Assembly (NCBI GenBank): GCA_963815475.1
Contig: CAWFHD010000003.1
Location: forward strand, 5,208,001 to 5,272,000
Source: Sulfopaludibacter sp963815475
GTDB taxonomy: Bacteria > Acidobacteriota > Terriglobia > Bryobacterales > Bryobacteraceae
DNA length: 64,000 nt
Direction: 5' to 3'
Numbering within the stretch: the first letter of the stretch is position 1; each line of letters opens with the position of its first letter. The position numbers and the translations under genes are program-made. Below are positions 47,154 through 56,994 of the stretch, piece by piece. Under the pieces are notes generated by a model. It searched no databases. It saw nothing but the letters and a program-made list of their open reading frames with translations, and was not told the origin of the DNA.

Positions 47154-48787
47154 AGCGGAAGTTGGAAGCCGGAAGTCGGGGGCGAGAGTGGTTTGCGCCA
47201 CGCCTGTTTGCTTTTTGCCTGGTGCTGCTCGCTGCCGTGGCTGCGCTTCTTCATCCAGCTTCGGCGGTGGAACCAATCACCTTCGAGGATGTCACGGCCA
47301 AGTCGGGCATCGAGTTTGTGCTGCAGAACTCGGCCACCCCAGAGAAGCACCAAATCGAAACCATGGTGGGTGGCGTTGCGCTGCTCGATTATGACGGAGA
47401 TGGCCTGCTGGACATCTTCTTTACCAACGGCGCGCGCCAACCCGCGCTACTGAAGGACGATCCGCGCTTCTGGAATCGGCTTTACCGAAACAAAGGCAAT
47501 AGTGTGTTCGAGGACGTCACAGCCAAGTCGGGAGTGCGTGGAGAAGGCTATGGTATGGCCGCGGCTGTGGGCGACTATGACAACGACGGCCGTCCCGATC
47601 TTTTTGTGGCCGGCGTGGGCCGCAACATTCTATATCGCAATCGGGGCGACGGCACGTTTGAGGATGTCACAGCGAAGGCTGGAATTCGCAACGAGCCGTG
47701 GTCGATCGGCGCCGGCTGGTTCGATGCCGATGGAGACGGTCTGCTCGATCTCTTCGTCGTGAACTACGTGCTCTGGGATCCACAGAAAGAGCCGGTTTGC
47801 GAAGATCCGCGCACACACGACCGATTGCATTGCCATCCCGACCTCTACAAGGGCCTGCCCAACCGGCTTTACCATAACAACGGCGATGGCACTTTCACTG
47901 ACGTCTCGGAAGCGGCGGGGATCGCCCGGTATATCGGTAAGGGGATGGCCGTTGCGTTCGCCGACTATGACGGCGACGGCCGAGTCGACATCCTGGTGAC
48001 CAATGACACGCAGCCGAATTTCCTCTTCCACAATGAAGGCGGGGGACGATTTAAGGAAGTCGGACTGACCGCCGGCATTGCGTTCAATGATGATGGGCGA
48101 GCACTCTCCTCGATGGGCGCTGCCTTTCGGGATTTCGACAACGACGGCCGTCCCGACATCTTCGTCACCGCGCTCAAGCATGAGACTTATCCGCTCTATC
48201 GCAACTTAGGCAGGGGGCTATTCGGCGACTTTACCTATCGGTCTCGAGTGGGCGCGGCCACAATGGGGCTCACGGGATGGAGCAACGGTATCTTCGACTT
48301 TAATAACGATGGCAGGAAGGATCTGTTTGCGGCTAACGGCGATCTCAACGAGAGCGACAGACAGTCGAGTTTAGTGATGGTGCAGCGTCCCGAGGGCGCC
48401 TTCGATGCATCGTCGGTAGGGAGGCCGGCGCTCCACCGGGGAGCGGCCTTTGGCGATTTCGACAACGACGGGCGCATCGACGTCGTAGTCACTCGCATCG
48501 GCGAGCGGCCTCTTCTGCTCCGCAATACGTCGGCGCCGCAAAGCCACTGGCTCGGTTTTATACTCACGGGACGCGCCACTGGCGCCGTGGTGCACGTGAA
48601 GACCGCCAGCGGCGAGCAGTGGGAACAGGTTACGACTGCGGTCGGCTACGCCAGCGCAAGCGACGGTCGAGTCCATTTCGGCCTCGGTGGGGACGCTCAG
48701 GCAGTGGTCGAGATCCGATGGCCTGACGGTTCGGTACGGAAGTTACCAGAAGTTCAGGTGGATCGCTGGGTCACGGTTCGTGAATAG
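47135..48787 (+). CDS. second CRTAC1-like FG-GAP/UnbV protein, exported
   Basis: This is a 550-residue protein. The most likely start is GTG 47135 inside the end of the upstream gene, giving a ~22-residue cytoplasmic lead before the hydrophobic signal (LFAFCLVLLAAVAALLHPAS). FG-GAP repeats with calcium motifs include LDYDGDGLLDIFF, GDYDNDGRPDLFV, FDADGDGLLDLFVV, ADYDGDGRVDILV, FRDFDNDGRPDIFV, FDFNNDGRKDLFA and GDFDNDGRIDVVV, ending in a UnbV domain (TASGEQWEQVTTAVGYASAS, HFGLGGDAQAVVEIRWPDGS). It has no TPR region and so is a shorter paralogue of the gene before it. The 19-base overlap indicates a two-gene operon. Confidence 0.88.
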   Translation: MDEGEVKRKLEAGSRGREWFAPRLFAFCLVLLAAVAALLHPASAVEPITFEDVTAKSGIEFVLQNSATPEKHQIETMVGGVALLDYDGDGLLDIFFTNGARQPALLKDDPRFWNRLYRNKGNSVFEDVTAKSGVRGEGYGMAAAVGDYDNDGRPDLFVAGVGRNILYRNRGDGTFEDVTAKAGIRNEPWSIGAGWFDADGDGLLDLFVVNYVLWDPQKEPVCEDPRTHDRLHCHPDLYKGLPNRLYHNNGDGTFTDVSEAAGIARYIGKGMAVAFADYDGDGRVDILVTNDTQPNFLFHNEGGGRFKEVGLTAGIAFNDDGRALSSMGAAFRDFDNDGRPDIFVTALKHETYPLYRNLGRGLFGDFTYRSRVGAATMGLTGWSNGIFDFNNDGRKDLFAANGDLNESDRQSSLVMVQRPEGAFDASSVGRPALHRGAAFGDFDNDGRIDVVVTRIGERPLLLRNTSAPQSHWLGFILTGRATGAVVHVKTASGEQWEQVTTAVGYASASDGRVHFGLGGDAQAVVEIRWPDGSVRKLPEVQVDRWVTVRE

Positions 48788-48843
48788 TAGAACATCCAAG
48801 CGGGGCGTACGAGGCCAACCCAAGTAAGCGCATACAAAAAATA

Positions 48844-48872
48844 TGTACAAGGTTAAAAGTCAGTGATATAAT
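48844..48872 (+). promoter_or_regulatory. predicted sigma70-type promoter of the TonB receptor gene
   Basis: A perfect TATAAT -10 (48867-48872) is preceded, after a 17-base spacer, by TGTACA (48844-48849), a 4-of-6 match to TTGACA. It lies 57 bp upstream of the ATG at 48929 in an AT-rich segment, between two genes read in the same direction. Confidence 0.55.
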
Positions 48873-48928
48873 TTTCGCCACGGTACTTAGTAGTGCCGAC
48901 GTTCTTGGGGTTATAAGAGGGGAATTTC

Positions 48929-51900
48929 ATGCGATCCAAACTCACTCTGTTTGTGTGTCTTTTCGCACTGGCGACAGTAGCATCCTCCCAGGAGTTCCGA
49001 GCAAGTATTTCCGGGCACATTCTGGATAAGACCGGTGCCCGAGTTCCGCACGCCAAAGTCCAAGCCACCAACGCGGCCTCCGGGGAAACCAGTAGTGCAA
49101 CGAGCGATAGCTCCGGCAGCTACACGATTCCCCTCCTTCCACCCGGCCAGTACAAACTGATCGTCACTGCGGCGGGATTCAAACAGTATGTGCGCGAGAA
49201 CGTCACGCTCACCATTAGCCAGGCAGCTGGCATTGACGCCACGTTGGAGCTTGGCGATGTTACCCAAAGCGTGGAAGTGACGGGCGATGCGGCCATGCTC
49301 GAAACGGAAACCGCGAGCCGAAGCGGACTGGTGGACACGAAGGAAGTGGCCGATCTGCCGCTCAACTCGGGCCGCAATCCCTTCATGCTGGGCATCACGT
49401 CGTCGGGCGTGACATTCCGCGGCGCCTCCATTTGGCAGCGGCCCTTCGACAACGGAGCTATCGCCGATTGGGTGGTGAACGGCGGCTGGCAGGAAAGCAA
49501 CGAGTTCTTGCTGGACGGCGCTTCGAATAACGCCCAGATGGGAACGAATAATATTGCCTATGTGCCGATCGTAGAAACGGTACAGGAGTTCAGCATGATG
49601 CAGAATTCCTATGACGCCGCCTATGGTCACACCATGGGCGGCATCATCAACACGGTGATGAAGAGCGGCGGCAGCAGATTCCATGGCAGCGCGTGGGAGT
49701 TCATGCGCCGGGCCGCGCTGGACGCCAATACGTTCCAGGACAATGCTGTAGGCGCTCCCAAACCTACCCACTATCTGGATGATTACGGCGGGGAGGTGGA
49801 TGGTCAGGTGATCGTGCCTAAACTCCTGAAGCGTAACGGCTACATCAAGCTGTTTTACATGGGCGCGTTCCAGAATTATCGTGAAGGCACGCCCGATCCG
49901 CTGCTGCTCAGTTGGCCTCAGCCGGAGATGCGCAACGGCGATTTCAGCAAATTGGTGAACGGCGCCGGACAGCCAATCACTATCTACGATCCCACCACGG
50001 CAGTGTACGATGGCAGCGGTAACATCGTTACGAACCGGCAGCCGTTCCCGGGCAATATCATTCCCGCCAGCCGCATCACCCAGGCTGCAAAGGCACTCAC
50101 CGCACTCATGCCGATGCCGAACACCACGACCGCCGGCTTTCGATACAGCACCGGCGATCTCAGCCAACCCGATGTCTTCGATCACGATGCGTATTACAAC
50201 ATGACCATTAAGTTCGATTGGACCATCGGAGACAAGCACCGCTTCTTTATGCGCGAAGGCTCCAACGATCGTACGGAACACCGGCCGGTCAACGGCATCG
50301 TAGGGTTGGGAGAAGACGGCCAGTTACCTTTCCAGCGCATCAACGATACGTATGTGCTCGATTGGACCGGCAGTTTGAATCCGAGCACTGTGGTGAACGT
50401 CCGCGCCTCCAACACGCGATTCATCGAGAAGGGCTCCGGGTTCGCCAACCAGGGTTTCGATCTGACGTCGCTGGGCCTGCCTCAATCGCTCGTTTCGCAG
50501 TTGCCCGGCGGCTATCTGATGGGCGTTTGGAGCGTTGGCGGATATCAAACCTTGGGCCGCACTTCCAGCGATAACATCACTAACAGCTATGGCCTGCAGG
50601 GAAGTATCAACAAGGTATTCGGCAAACACTCCATCAAGGCCGGGGTAGACGTTCGGCGCATCTATTACGAAGTGCTCGATACGGGCAGCATTCTGGAGGA
50701 AGATTTCAATTCCGCCTGGACGCAGCAGGTATACAACAACGCCGGCAACGGCTTGGGCGGCGACGGATACGCCAGCTTCCTGTTGGGCTATCCCAGCGGC
50801 GGCCAATCGAACTATGCGGCTTACCCCTACTACCGCCAGTGGTATATCTCTCCCTTTATCCAGGACGATTGGCACGTTAGTAATCGTTTGACCCTTACCC
50901 TGGGTCTACGCTATGACATCAATGAACCAATTACCGAAAAGTACAACCGGCTGGATGCGGCATTTAATCCAACCGCGCCGAATCCCATTGGAGCGATGGC
51001 CATCGCCAACATCAAGGCGCTGAACCTGCAGATCCCGGCGCAGTATCAATACCTCTACAACAATCTGGCCAACATGACCGGCAGTATGGAATTCGTCGGC
51101 AAGAATGGGTATTCACCCATGGCCGCGAAGATCGACTGGACCGGGATTCAGCCGCGCTTCGGCTTCGCCTACCGATTGAAAGACAAGCTGGTGATGCGCG
51201 GCGGGTTCGGTCAATACATCGTCAATCCGAACAATGACTGGATGCAGACCGCCGGCTTCAGCAACAACACCTCGCTTGTGAACAGCAACGATGGCGGCCG
51301 CACACCGATTCAGGGGGTGATGCAGAATCCCTTCCCGAGCGGCATCAACGCGCCGCCGGGCGCGAGTTTGGGGGCGCTGACCTATGCCGGCAAGAGCATC
51401 AATTGGTTCAGTCCGAACTTCCGTCTGCCGCGCGACTCGCAATACTCGTTCGGATTCCAGTACCAGATCAGCCAGGGCGGCACACTTGACGTTTCCTACG
51501 TCGGCAACCAATCGGCACACAACCAGTCGAACTTCCCGTTTGACGTTAACCCGAACTATCTCCAGTGCAGTGTCATGTACGGCGCACCGACACCGCCTGG
51601 CTTTGCCTCTCCGGCGGCTTATTGCAATCAGAACCTGCCCAATCCATTTCAGGGATTGGCTCCGTTCATTGGCACCAGCATGTACACTTCGTCGACAATT
51701 TCTCTCAACCAGTTGCAGCGGCAGTTCCCGCAGTTTACGGGCGGCACCGAATATGGATTGAATGACGGGCATACCTGGTATAACTCGCTGCAGATTAACC
51801 TGAACCACCGCATGCGCAACGGCCTCAACCTGCTACTCAATGCCACCTTCTCCAAGCAGAATGAGCGTTGGGGATATCTCAACTACTACCAGAATCCCAT

Positions 51901-52570
51901 TCAGTATCAGGAGGGTCTCTACTATGCCGACCGTCCTCAGGTCTACAAGGGCACCATTGTTTATGACTTGCCGTTCGGCAAGGGCCGGCATTTCCTGAAC
52001 GGAGTCCACGGGGTGTCAGACCGGTTGTTGAGCGGATGGGGCGTGAACACAATTCTGACCTGGTCGCCGACAGGCGAGCCCGCTAACATGCCGGGGTCGA
52101 TCGTCGCCATCCGGAACCCCGGCCTTTCCACGGTGCACTGGGGAGCGAACAAGGTGCAGATCAATAACAACTGCATCCTGAACGAAGACGACACCGGAGC
52201 CATCGCGCCGCTGCCGCAAAGCGTCGCCAACGGTTGCAGCGCCACGGATTGGTCGCAATACGATTGGCTGCAACTGCCGCCCAATTACCGGCCGGCGCAG
52301 GTCAACTCGTACCGCAGCCCGAACGTCCGAGTGCAGGGCACATATACTATGGATGCCTCGCTGCTCAAGGACACGCGCATCACCGAGCGCATCAGAGGGC
52401 AGTTCCGCGTGGAAGCCTTCAATGTTCTGAACCACTGGAATTACATGCTCGCGAACGTGAACAACACGGCCACCGACCCGAATTTCGGGTCGATTATTCC
52501 GCACACGCAGTCCACCCAGGCCAGCGTCAATCCGCGATCGGTGCAGTTGGCGTTCAAAGTGATCTGGTAG
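48929..52570 (+). CDS. Oar-type TonB-dependent receptor with carboxypeptidase-regulatory N-domain
   Basis: This is a 1213-residue outer-membrane receptor starting at ATG 48929 after AGAGGGG. The signal peptide is MRSKLTLFVCLFALATVASS. Residues ~25-110 are a CarboxypepD_reg-like Ig domain (GHILDKTGARVPHAKVQATN, then GSYTIPLLPPGQYKLIVTAAG). A plug domain follows (VVNGGWQESNEFLLDGASNN; EFSMMQNSYDAAYGH; GGIINTVMKSGG). The rest is a ~22-strand barrel with repeated aromatic girdles and ends in the aromatic C-terminal residue (VQLAFKVIW). I see no obvious TonB box. Such receptors import glycans, peptides or siderophores in Acidobacteria; the substrate is unknown. It stands alone downstream of the CRTAC1 pair. 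Confidence 0.9.
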   Translation: MRSKLTLFVCLFALATVASSQEFRASISGHILDKTGARVPHAKVQATNAASGETSSATSDSSGSYTIPLLPPGQYKLIVTAAGFKQYVRENVTLTISQAAGIDATLELGDVTQSVEVTGDAAMLETETASRSGLVDTKEVADLPLNSGRNPFMLGITSSGVTFRGASIWQRPFDNGAIADWVVNGGWQESNEFLLDGASNNAQMGTNNIAYVPIVETVQEFSMMQNSYDAAYGHTMGGIINTVMKSGGSRFHGSAWEFMRRAALDANTFQDNAVGAPKPTHYLDDYGGEVDGQVIVPKLLKRNGYIKLFYMGAFQNYREGTPDPLLLSWPQPEMRNGDFSKLVNGAGQPITIYDPTTAVYDGSGNIVTNRQPFPGNIIPASRITQAAKALTALMPMPNTTTAGFRYSTGDLSQPDVFDHDAYYNMTIKFDWTIGDKHRFFMREGSNDRTEHRPVNGIVGLGEDGQLPFQRINDTYVLDWTGSLNPSTVVNVRASNTRFIEKGSGFANQGFDLTSLGLPQSLVSQLPGGYLMGVWSVGGYQTLGRTSSDNITNSYGLQGSINKVFGKHSIKAGVDVRRIYYEVLDTGSILEEDFNSAWTQQVYNNAGNGLGGDGYASFLLGYPSGGQSNYAAYPYYRQWYISPFIQDDWHVSNRLTLTLGLRYDINEPITEKYNRLDAAFNPTAPNPIGAMAIANIKALNLQIPAQYQYLYNNLANMTGSMEFVGKNGYSPMAAKIDWTGIQPRFGFAYRLKDKLVMRGGFGQYIVNPNNDWMQTAGFSNNTSLVNSNDGGRTPIQGVMQNPFPSGINAPPGASLGALTYAGKSINWFSPNFRLPRDSQYSFGFQYQISQGGTLDVSYVGNQSAHNQSNFPFDVNPNYLQCSVMYGAPTPPGFASPAAYCNQNLPNPFQGLAPFIGTSMYTSSTISLNQLQRQFPQFTGGTEYGLNDGHTWYNSLQINLNHRMRNGLNLLLNATFSKQNERWGYLNYYQNPIQYQEGLYYADRPQVYKGTIVYDLPFGKGRHFLNGVHGVSDRLLSGWGVNTILTWSPTGEPANMPGSIVAIRNPGLSTVHWGANKVQINNNCILNEDDTGAIAPLPQSVANGCSATDWSQYDWLQLPPNYRPAQVNSYRSPNVRVQGTYTMDASLLKDTRITERIRGQFRVEAFNVLNHWNYMLANVNNTATDPNFGSIIPHTQSTQASVNPRSVQLAFKVIW

Positions 52571-52583
52571 ACGAACGTCGGTA

Positions 52584-52606
52584 GGGCAGGTTCCTTCAGC
52601 CTGCCC
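52584..52606. repeat. GGGCAGG/CCTGCCC hairpin between convergent genes
   Basis: A 7-bp perfect stem (52584-52590 and 52600-52606) with loop TTCCTTCAG lies in the 46-bp gap between the TonB receptor stop and the convergent TPR gene stop. It shares the core of the dispersed element at 16726-16832. It may serve as a bidirectional terminator despite lacking T-runs. Confidence 0.45.
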
Positions 52607-52616
52607 GGCGCCCATT

Positions 52617-53405
52617 TTATCGGCCGCCGCGATTCGCCTGCTCGAGTTCCTTCTGTGCTTCGGTGGTTTTGCCGAGCCGTAAATAAGCCTTGCCGAGCAG
52701 TAAATGCGATCGCGGCAGAACAGGATCGAGCTTCACCGCCTGCTCCAGGGACGTTGCAGCCTCTTTCGCCCGATCGAGTGCCAGCAGCACACATCCCAGT
52801 TCCAGATGGGCTCGCGCGGCTTCTGGATGGCGTTTCAGCGCGCTCTTGAGAGGAACGAGCGCTTCCTCGGCGTTTCCTTGCCGAAACAGGAAAACGCCAT
52901 AGTCGATGGCCGGATTTTCGTTGGGCGGGGAATCAAGCTCGAGCCGCATTGATTCCTGAAAAGCGACTGCCGCCTCGGCGGTTTGGCCGAGTGCTTCCAG
53001 ACAGAGCGCCTGAATGCGTGCGATCTGCGCGTTCTGCGGGTCCTTTTTCCCAGCCTCGCGGAGAACGTCCAGAGATTCCTCAAAGCGGTCCAGCAGGTAC
53101 AGGGTCCGGCCGAAATAGAGGCACGCATCGGGCTCCCCGGCGTTCAGCAGGCAGGCGCGGTGGAAAGGTCCCTCGGAGTGGGAGTAGTCGCCGCGTGCCG
53201 CATAGGCCACTCCCAGCGCTTTCCATACCGCTGCGGATGACGGCCGCATTACCAGCGATTGGCGGTAGGCATCAATGGCGGCTTCGGGCTGATGTTCGGC
53301 GAAGAGGCGCAGACCGCGACGATACAGTTCTTCCGGGTCCGCGGCGGCAATTGCCGGCGAGGCGAAGAGAAGAACGGCGGTTAGCTCGGCAAACAGAATC
53401 CTCAC
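52617..53405 (-). CDS. exported TPR-repeat protein
   Basis: This is a 262-residue protein. I prefer the GTG at 53405, which gives a compact signal peptide (RILFAELTAVLLFASPAIAA); an upstream ATG at 53474 adds a charged segment unlikely to precede it. From about residue 25 it consists of seven TPR-type helical pairs (ELYRRGLRLFAEHQPEAAID, AVWKALGVAYAARGDYSHSE, ACLYFGRTLYLLDRFEESL and others), ending in EQANRGGR. TPRs mediate protein-protein contacts. The position between a TonB receptor and the DUF1501 gene fits a periplasmic scaffold, but this is inference. The 99-bp gap to the DUF1501 stop may allow co-transcription. Confidence 0.8.
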   Translation of the reverse strand: MRILFAELTAVLLFASPAIAAADPEELYRRGLRLFAEHQPEAAIDAYRQSLVMRPSSAAVWKALGVAYAARGDYSHSEGPFHRACLLNAGEPDACLYFGRTLYLLDRFEESLDVLREAGKKDPQNAQIARIQALCLEALGQTAEAAVAFQESMRLELDSPPNENPAIDYGVFLFRQGNAEEALVPLKSALKRHPEAARAHLELGCVLLALDRAKEAATSLEQAVKLDPVLPRSHLLLGKAYLRLGKTTEAQKELEQANRGGR

Positions 53406-53504
53406 GCGAAACACTGCTGGCAACTCAAAACGATTCGCATGAGAAGCCGGATCTTTTCCGCGCCTGTCATGCACCCTCCCCCTGGCAGCCTCGGCCAGAC
53501 GGCT

Positions 53505-54932
53505 TTAGCTGATCATATCCTTGATGATCTCGCCCCGCACTTCCGTCAACCGCTCCTTGCGCCCCAAGTACATGTAACTGAGGGCGTCCTGGTTGAGGCC
53601 CATCTGGTAGAGCAAAGTGGTATGCAGATCGCGGAAGTGGACCGGCTTCTCGATCGCCTTGAGTCCGATCGGGTCGGTGGCGCCATAGACCGTTCCTCCA
53701 CGGAAGCCACCACCCGCCACCCACATGGAGAAGCCGGTATTGTGATGGTCGCGGCCCCTGCTCTTCTCCGATTCGGGCGAGCGGCCGAATTCTCCGCCCC
53801 ACAGCACGATGGTCGAATCGAGCATGCCGCGCCGCTTTAAATCGGTGATCAACGCGGCCACCGGCTTGTCGGTCATGGAAGCCATCTTGAGGTGATTCTT
53901 TTCGATGTCGGAGTGGGCGTCCCATTCGGTATCAGCCGCGCCTCCGCCGGAGACCACGCATATGAACCTCACGCCCTTCTCGACCATGCGGCGTGCCAGC
54001 AGGCAGCGGCGTCCGTAATCGTCAGTCAACGGATTGCCGATGCCGTAAAGCTCCAGCGTTTCCGCCGATTCCTTGGTCAAATCGAAGACTTCCGGCGCTT
54101 CCGTCTGCATCTTGAAGGCGGTGTCGTAGGCGGAAATGCGGGCGGCAAACTCGGGATCTTCGCCCGGCAGATTGGCCTGATTGAGCGAGCGGATCAAGTC
54201 GATGGTCTTGCGGCGTTCCCCCAGCGAAACGCCTTTCGGCAAGTCAAGATTGAGCACCGGTTTATTGCCGGGGCGCAGCATCGTTGGTTGATATACCGCC
54301 GGCAGGAAGCCGTGCTGGTACATGGGCAGGCCAGCCTCCTGCGCGCCTTCCGGCGCAGGCATCACCACGTAGGCCGGCAGCGAATCGGCCTCGGATCCCA
54401 GGCCGTAAACCACCCAGCTTCCCATGGCCGGGAAGCCGGGAATCACGCGGCCGGTCATCATCTGGTATTGCGCCGCCGAATGCACGACCATGTCCCCGTG
54501 CATCGAACGGACGACACAAAGGTCGTCGACCACCTTGGCCTGGTGCGGGAACAGGTCGGAGACTTCGATGCCGCTCTGGCCATACTTCTCGAAAGTGCGT
54601 TTGGTGCCAAGGATGCGCGAAGCCGAATTGACGTTCTGGTATTTGACGTCGCCGAATTCCGCCGGCCGCTTTTGTCCATCCAGCTTGTTGAGCAGCGGTT
54701 TGGGATCCCAGGTCTCGAGATGCGATGGGCCGCCCGCCATGTAAAGAAAGATGAAGGCCTTGGCCGGGCAATGGTCAGGCGAGTGCGGCGGCTTGGGCGC
54801 GAGCGGATTGTAGCCAGCCGCGCGGGCCTGCGATTGCGCCATCATGGTTGCGAATGCGAGCGATCCCGCGCCGCAGAAACAGTCGGTCAAAAATTCGCGC
54901 CGATTGCGAGCGTATCGGACATGATCGGACAT
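53505..54932 (-). CDS. DUF1501 (sulfatase-superfamily-like) exported protein
   Basis: This is a 475-residue protein with a Tat-like N-terminus (NRREFLTDCFCGAGSLAFAT; RREFL motif). The DUF1501 core is clear: FIFLYMAGGPSHLETWDPKP, SDLFPHQAKVVDDLCVVRSM, MMTGRVIPGFPAMGSWVVYG, FICVVSGGGAADTEWDAHSD, and the C-terminal LWGGEFGRSPESEKSRGRDH. The fold resembles the alkaline phosphatase/sulfatase superfamily, but no biochemical function is established. In Acidobacteria and Planctomycetes, DUF1501 genes nearly always follow DUF1549/DUF1553 genes, as here (12 bp apart), and the two products are thought to work together at the envelope. Confidence 0.9.
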   Translation of the reverse strand: MSDHVRYARNRREFLTDCFCGAGSLAFATMMAQSQARAAGYNPLAPKPPHSPDHCPAKAFIFLYMAGGPSHLETWDPKPLLNKLDGQKRPAEFGDVKYQNVNSASRILGTKRTFEKYGQSGIEVSDLFPHQAKVVDDLCVVRSMHGDMVVHSAAQYQMMTGRVIPGFPAMGSWVVYGLGSEADSLPAYVVMPAPEGAQEAGLPMYQHGFLPAVYQPTMLRPGNKPVLNLDLPKGVSLGERRKTIDLIRSLNQANLPGEDPEFAARISAYDTAFKMQTEAPEVFDLTKESAETLELYGIGNPLTDDYGRRCLLARRMVEKGVRFICVVSGGGAADTEWDAHSDIEKNHLKMASMTDKPVAALITDLKRRGMLDSTIVLWGGEFGRSPESEKSRGRDHHNTGFSMWVAGGGFRGGTVYGATDPIGLKAIEKPVHFRDLHTTLLYQMGLNQDALSYMYLGRKERLTEVRGEIIKDMIS

Positions 54933-54944
54933 CCTTGGTTCTCC

Positions 54945-56963
54945 CTAATTCACGTACAAAAATGCGTTCAAATTAAACACGGCGAGGGCAAATTCTTTTA
55001 GCGCGGCCGGTTCACCGGACCGGTCCAACAGGAATTTCATCGCCAGCAATTTTTCCTGCGGTGTCGGTAAACGGCCTGCCGCCAAGCGGAAGGCGTACTC
55101 TACCCGCGCCGCGGCGGTGCTACGTTCCTTCATTAGTCGTTCTGCCAGTTTCGCGGCCAACTCGTTGGAGGTTTGGCCGTTGAGCAGTTCCAGCGCTTGC
55201 GGAGCGTGGGTGGATTGTTCGCGCCGCGCACAGGATAGCAGCGTGTCGGGCGCGTCGAACACCTCCTCGAACGGCAGGCGCAGATTGCGTTTGTAAATCA
55301 TGTAGAGAGTGCGGCGGTCGTATTCCGATTTATCCCGTGTGGCCGTCCAATATTGCGGGCGCTTGAGCATCAGCACCAATTCGGGATCGATGGGGACCAT
55401 GTAACTCGGGCCGCCCGCCTTCAGGTTCATCCGGCCGGACACAGCCAACATGGCGTCGCGGATCTCTTCAGCCTCCAGGCGGCGGTGGCTGAATTTGCAA
55501 ACCAGCGCGTTGTCCGCATCCTTATCCGTGGCCTCTTTTTCCATGGGCGAGATGCTCGACTGCTGGTACGCGCTCGAAAGCAGAATCATGCGGTGAAGCG
55601 GCTTCAGCTTCCAGCCGTCTTCGACGAAGCGATCGGCCAGCCAGTCCAGCAGTTCGCGATTGGAGGGCCGCGAACCCATGAGTCCGAAATCGTTTGGCGT
55701 CGCCACGATGCCGCGGCCGAAGTGGTACTGCCAGACCCGGTTGGCCATCACCCGGGCGGTGAGCGGATTGGCCGGATCGACGATCCACTCCGCCAATTTG
55801 AGGCGGGGCTTGTCTTCTTCGATGGGCGCCTCGGGCGCGGCATCGGGAAGCAGGATTCCCAGAGTTCGCACGCCGACGGTCGCCGTGGGATTCAGGTAAT
55901 CGCCGTGAAACAGCACTTTGATCGGCGACGCCTTGGCGGGATCGTCCACCACACTGTAGATCGACTCCAGCGGAGCCGGCATTTTATCGTCAAGCGCGTC
56001 CAGGTCTGCCTCCAACTTGGCCTTCTCGGATTCAGGCGCGCGGCGCAACGCGCCCTGCAGTCGTCGTTTTTCGCTCTCTACCGGCTGCGCTTTCGCTCTC
56101 CACGCCTCCTGTTCCTCTTTGCTGGCGAGCACGATATCGTTCGGTTGTAGCTGAGCGAAGTGAGCCTGCAGGCGGTAGTAATCGGACTGGCGGAACGGAT
56201 CGAACTTGTGATCGTGGCAGCGTGCGCAGCCCACGGTCACGCCTAGAAACGTTGCGCCCACAATGTTGGTCATCTCGGTGAGCACTTCGTTGTGGGAACT
56301 GGCCACGTCCTGATTACCGGCGTTCTTCCGCAGAGGCCCCAGACGGTTGAAGCCGCTCGCCACCAGGTAAGTTTTGTTGGTGGGGTCCATCTCGTCGCCG
56401 GCCAACTGCTCCCTGACGAAAGCATTGTAGGGCTTGTCGTCGTTGAAGCTGGCGACGACATAGTCGCGATAGCGCCACGCATCCGGCCGGTGCATATCGT
56501 ACTCGTAGCCATCCGATTCCGCGAAGCGAACCACATCCAGCCAATGGCGTCCCCACTGCTCGCCATAGTGTGGGGACGACAGCAGCCGGTTGACCACTCT
56601 TTCCCAGGCTTTTGGCGATTTGTCTTTCACGAAGGCGTCGATCTCCTCGGGAGTGGGAGGCAGACCGATGAGATCGAAGGTCACGCGGCGCAGGAGGGTG
56701 GCGCGATCCGCCTGCGGCGCAGGCTTCAGACCAGCCTTGCGAAGCCCGGCCAGAATGAAGGCGTCTACAGGAGTCTTCACCCATGCCTTCGCGGCGGGGT
56801 CGGCGAAGATGGGAGGCGGGACGTTTTTGCGCGGCTGAAACTCCCATTGTTGACGCTCGCGTGCGGTGTATGTTCCCAGGGGCGCCGTTTCTTCGTCGCC
56901 GGCCATCAAACACGCAACCGATGCAACCGCGACCGTTGCTGTTGCAAGTAGAATCTGTCTCAT
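54945..56963 (-). CDS. DUF1549/DUF1553 exported protein with a c-type heme motif
   Basis: This is a 672-residue protein. The start at ATG 56963 (MRQILLATATVAVASVACLM) gives a signal peptide and has GGAG upstream; the longer frame to 57032 is unlikely. DUF1549 is N-terminal (TPVDAFILAGLRKAGLKPAP, DLIGLPPTPEEIDAF, HYGEQWGRHWLDVVRFAESD) and DUF1553 is C-terminal (NPLTARVMANRVWQYHFGRG, PSNRELLDWLADRFVEDGW, RRLEAEEIRDAMLAVSGRMN, CARREQSTHAPQALELLNGQ). A single c-type heme motif GCARCHDHKFDP at about residue 240 suggests electron transfer. The usual upstream PSCyt1 cytochrome domain is absent. Partner of the DUF1501 gene; pathway unknown. Confidence 0.9.
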   Translation of the reverse strand: MRQILLATATVAVASVACLMAGDEETAPLGTYTARERQQWEFQPRKNVPPPIFADPAAKAWVKTPVDAFILAGLRKAGLKPAPQADRATLLRRVTFDLIGLPPTPEEIDAFVKDKSPKAWERVVNRLLSSPHYGEQWGRHWLDVVRFAESDGYEYDMHRPDAWRYRDYVVASFNDDKPYNAFVREQLAGDEMDPTNKTYLVASGFNRLGPLRKNAGNQDVASSHNEVLTEMTNIVGATFLGVTVGCARCHDHKFDPFRQSDYYRLQAHFAQLQPNDIVLASKEEQEAWRAKAQPVESEKRRLQGALRRAPESEKAKLEADLDALDDKMPAPLESIYSVVDDPAKASPIKVLFHGDYLNPTATVGVRTLGILLPDAAPEAPIEEDKPRLKLAEWIVDPANPLTARVMANRVWQYHFGRGIVATPNDFGLMGSRPSNRELLDWLADRFVEDGWKLKPLHRMILLSSAYQQSSISPMEKEATDKDADNALVCKFSHRRLEAEEIRDAMLAVSGRMNLKAGGPSYMVPIDPELVLMLKRPQYWTATRDKSEYDRRTLYMIYKRNLRLPFEEVFDAPDTLLSCARREQSTHAPQALELLNGQTSNELAAKLAERLMKERSTAAARVEYAFRLAAGRLPTPQEKLLAMKFLLDRSGEPAALKEFALAVFNLNAFLYVN

Positions 56964-56994
56964 CCAAGAGGCTCCATTCCGCTCCGAGGCCTTT

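Noticed and set aside
48911..50281. Minus-strand frame of 456 codons opposite the TonB receptor
   Set aside because: Antisense shadow; the receptor frame has a signal peptide, plug and barrel.
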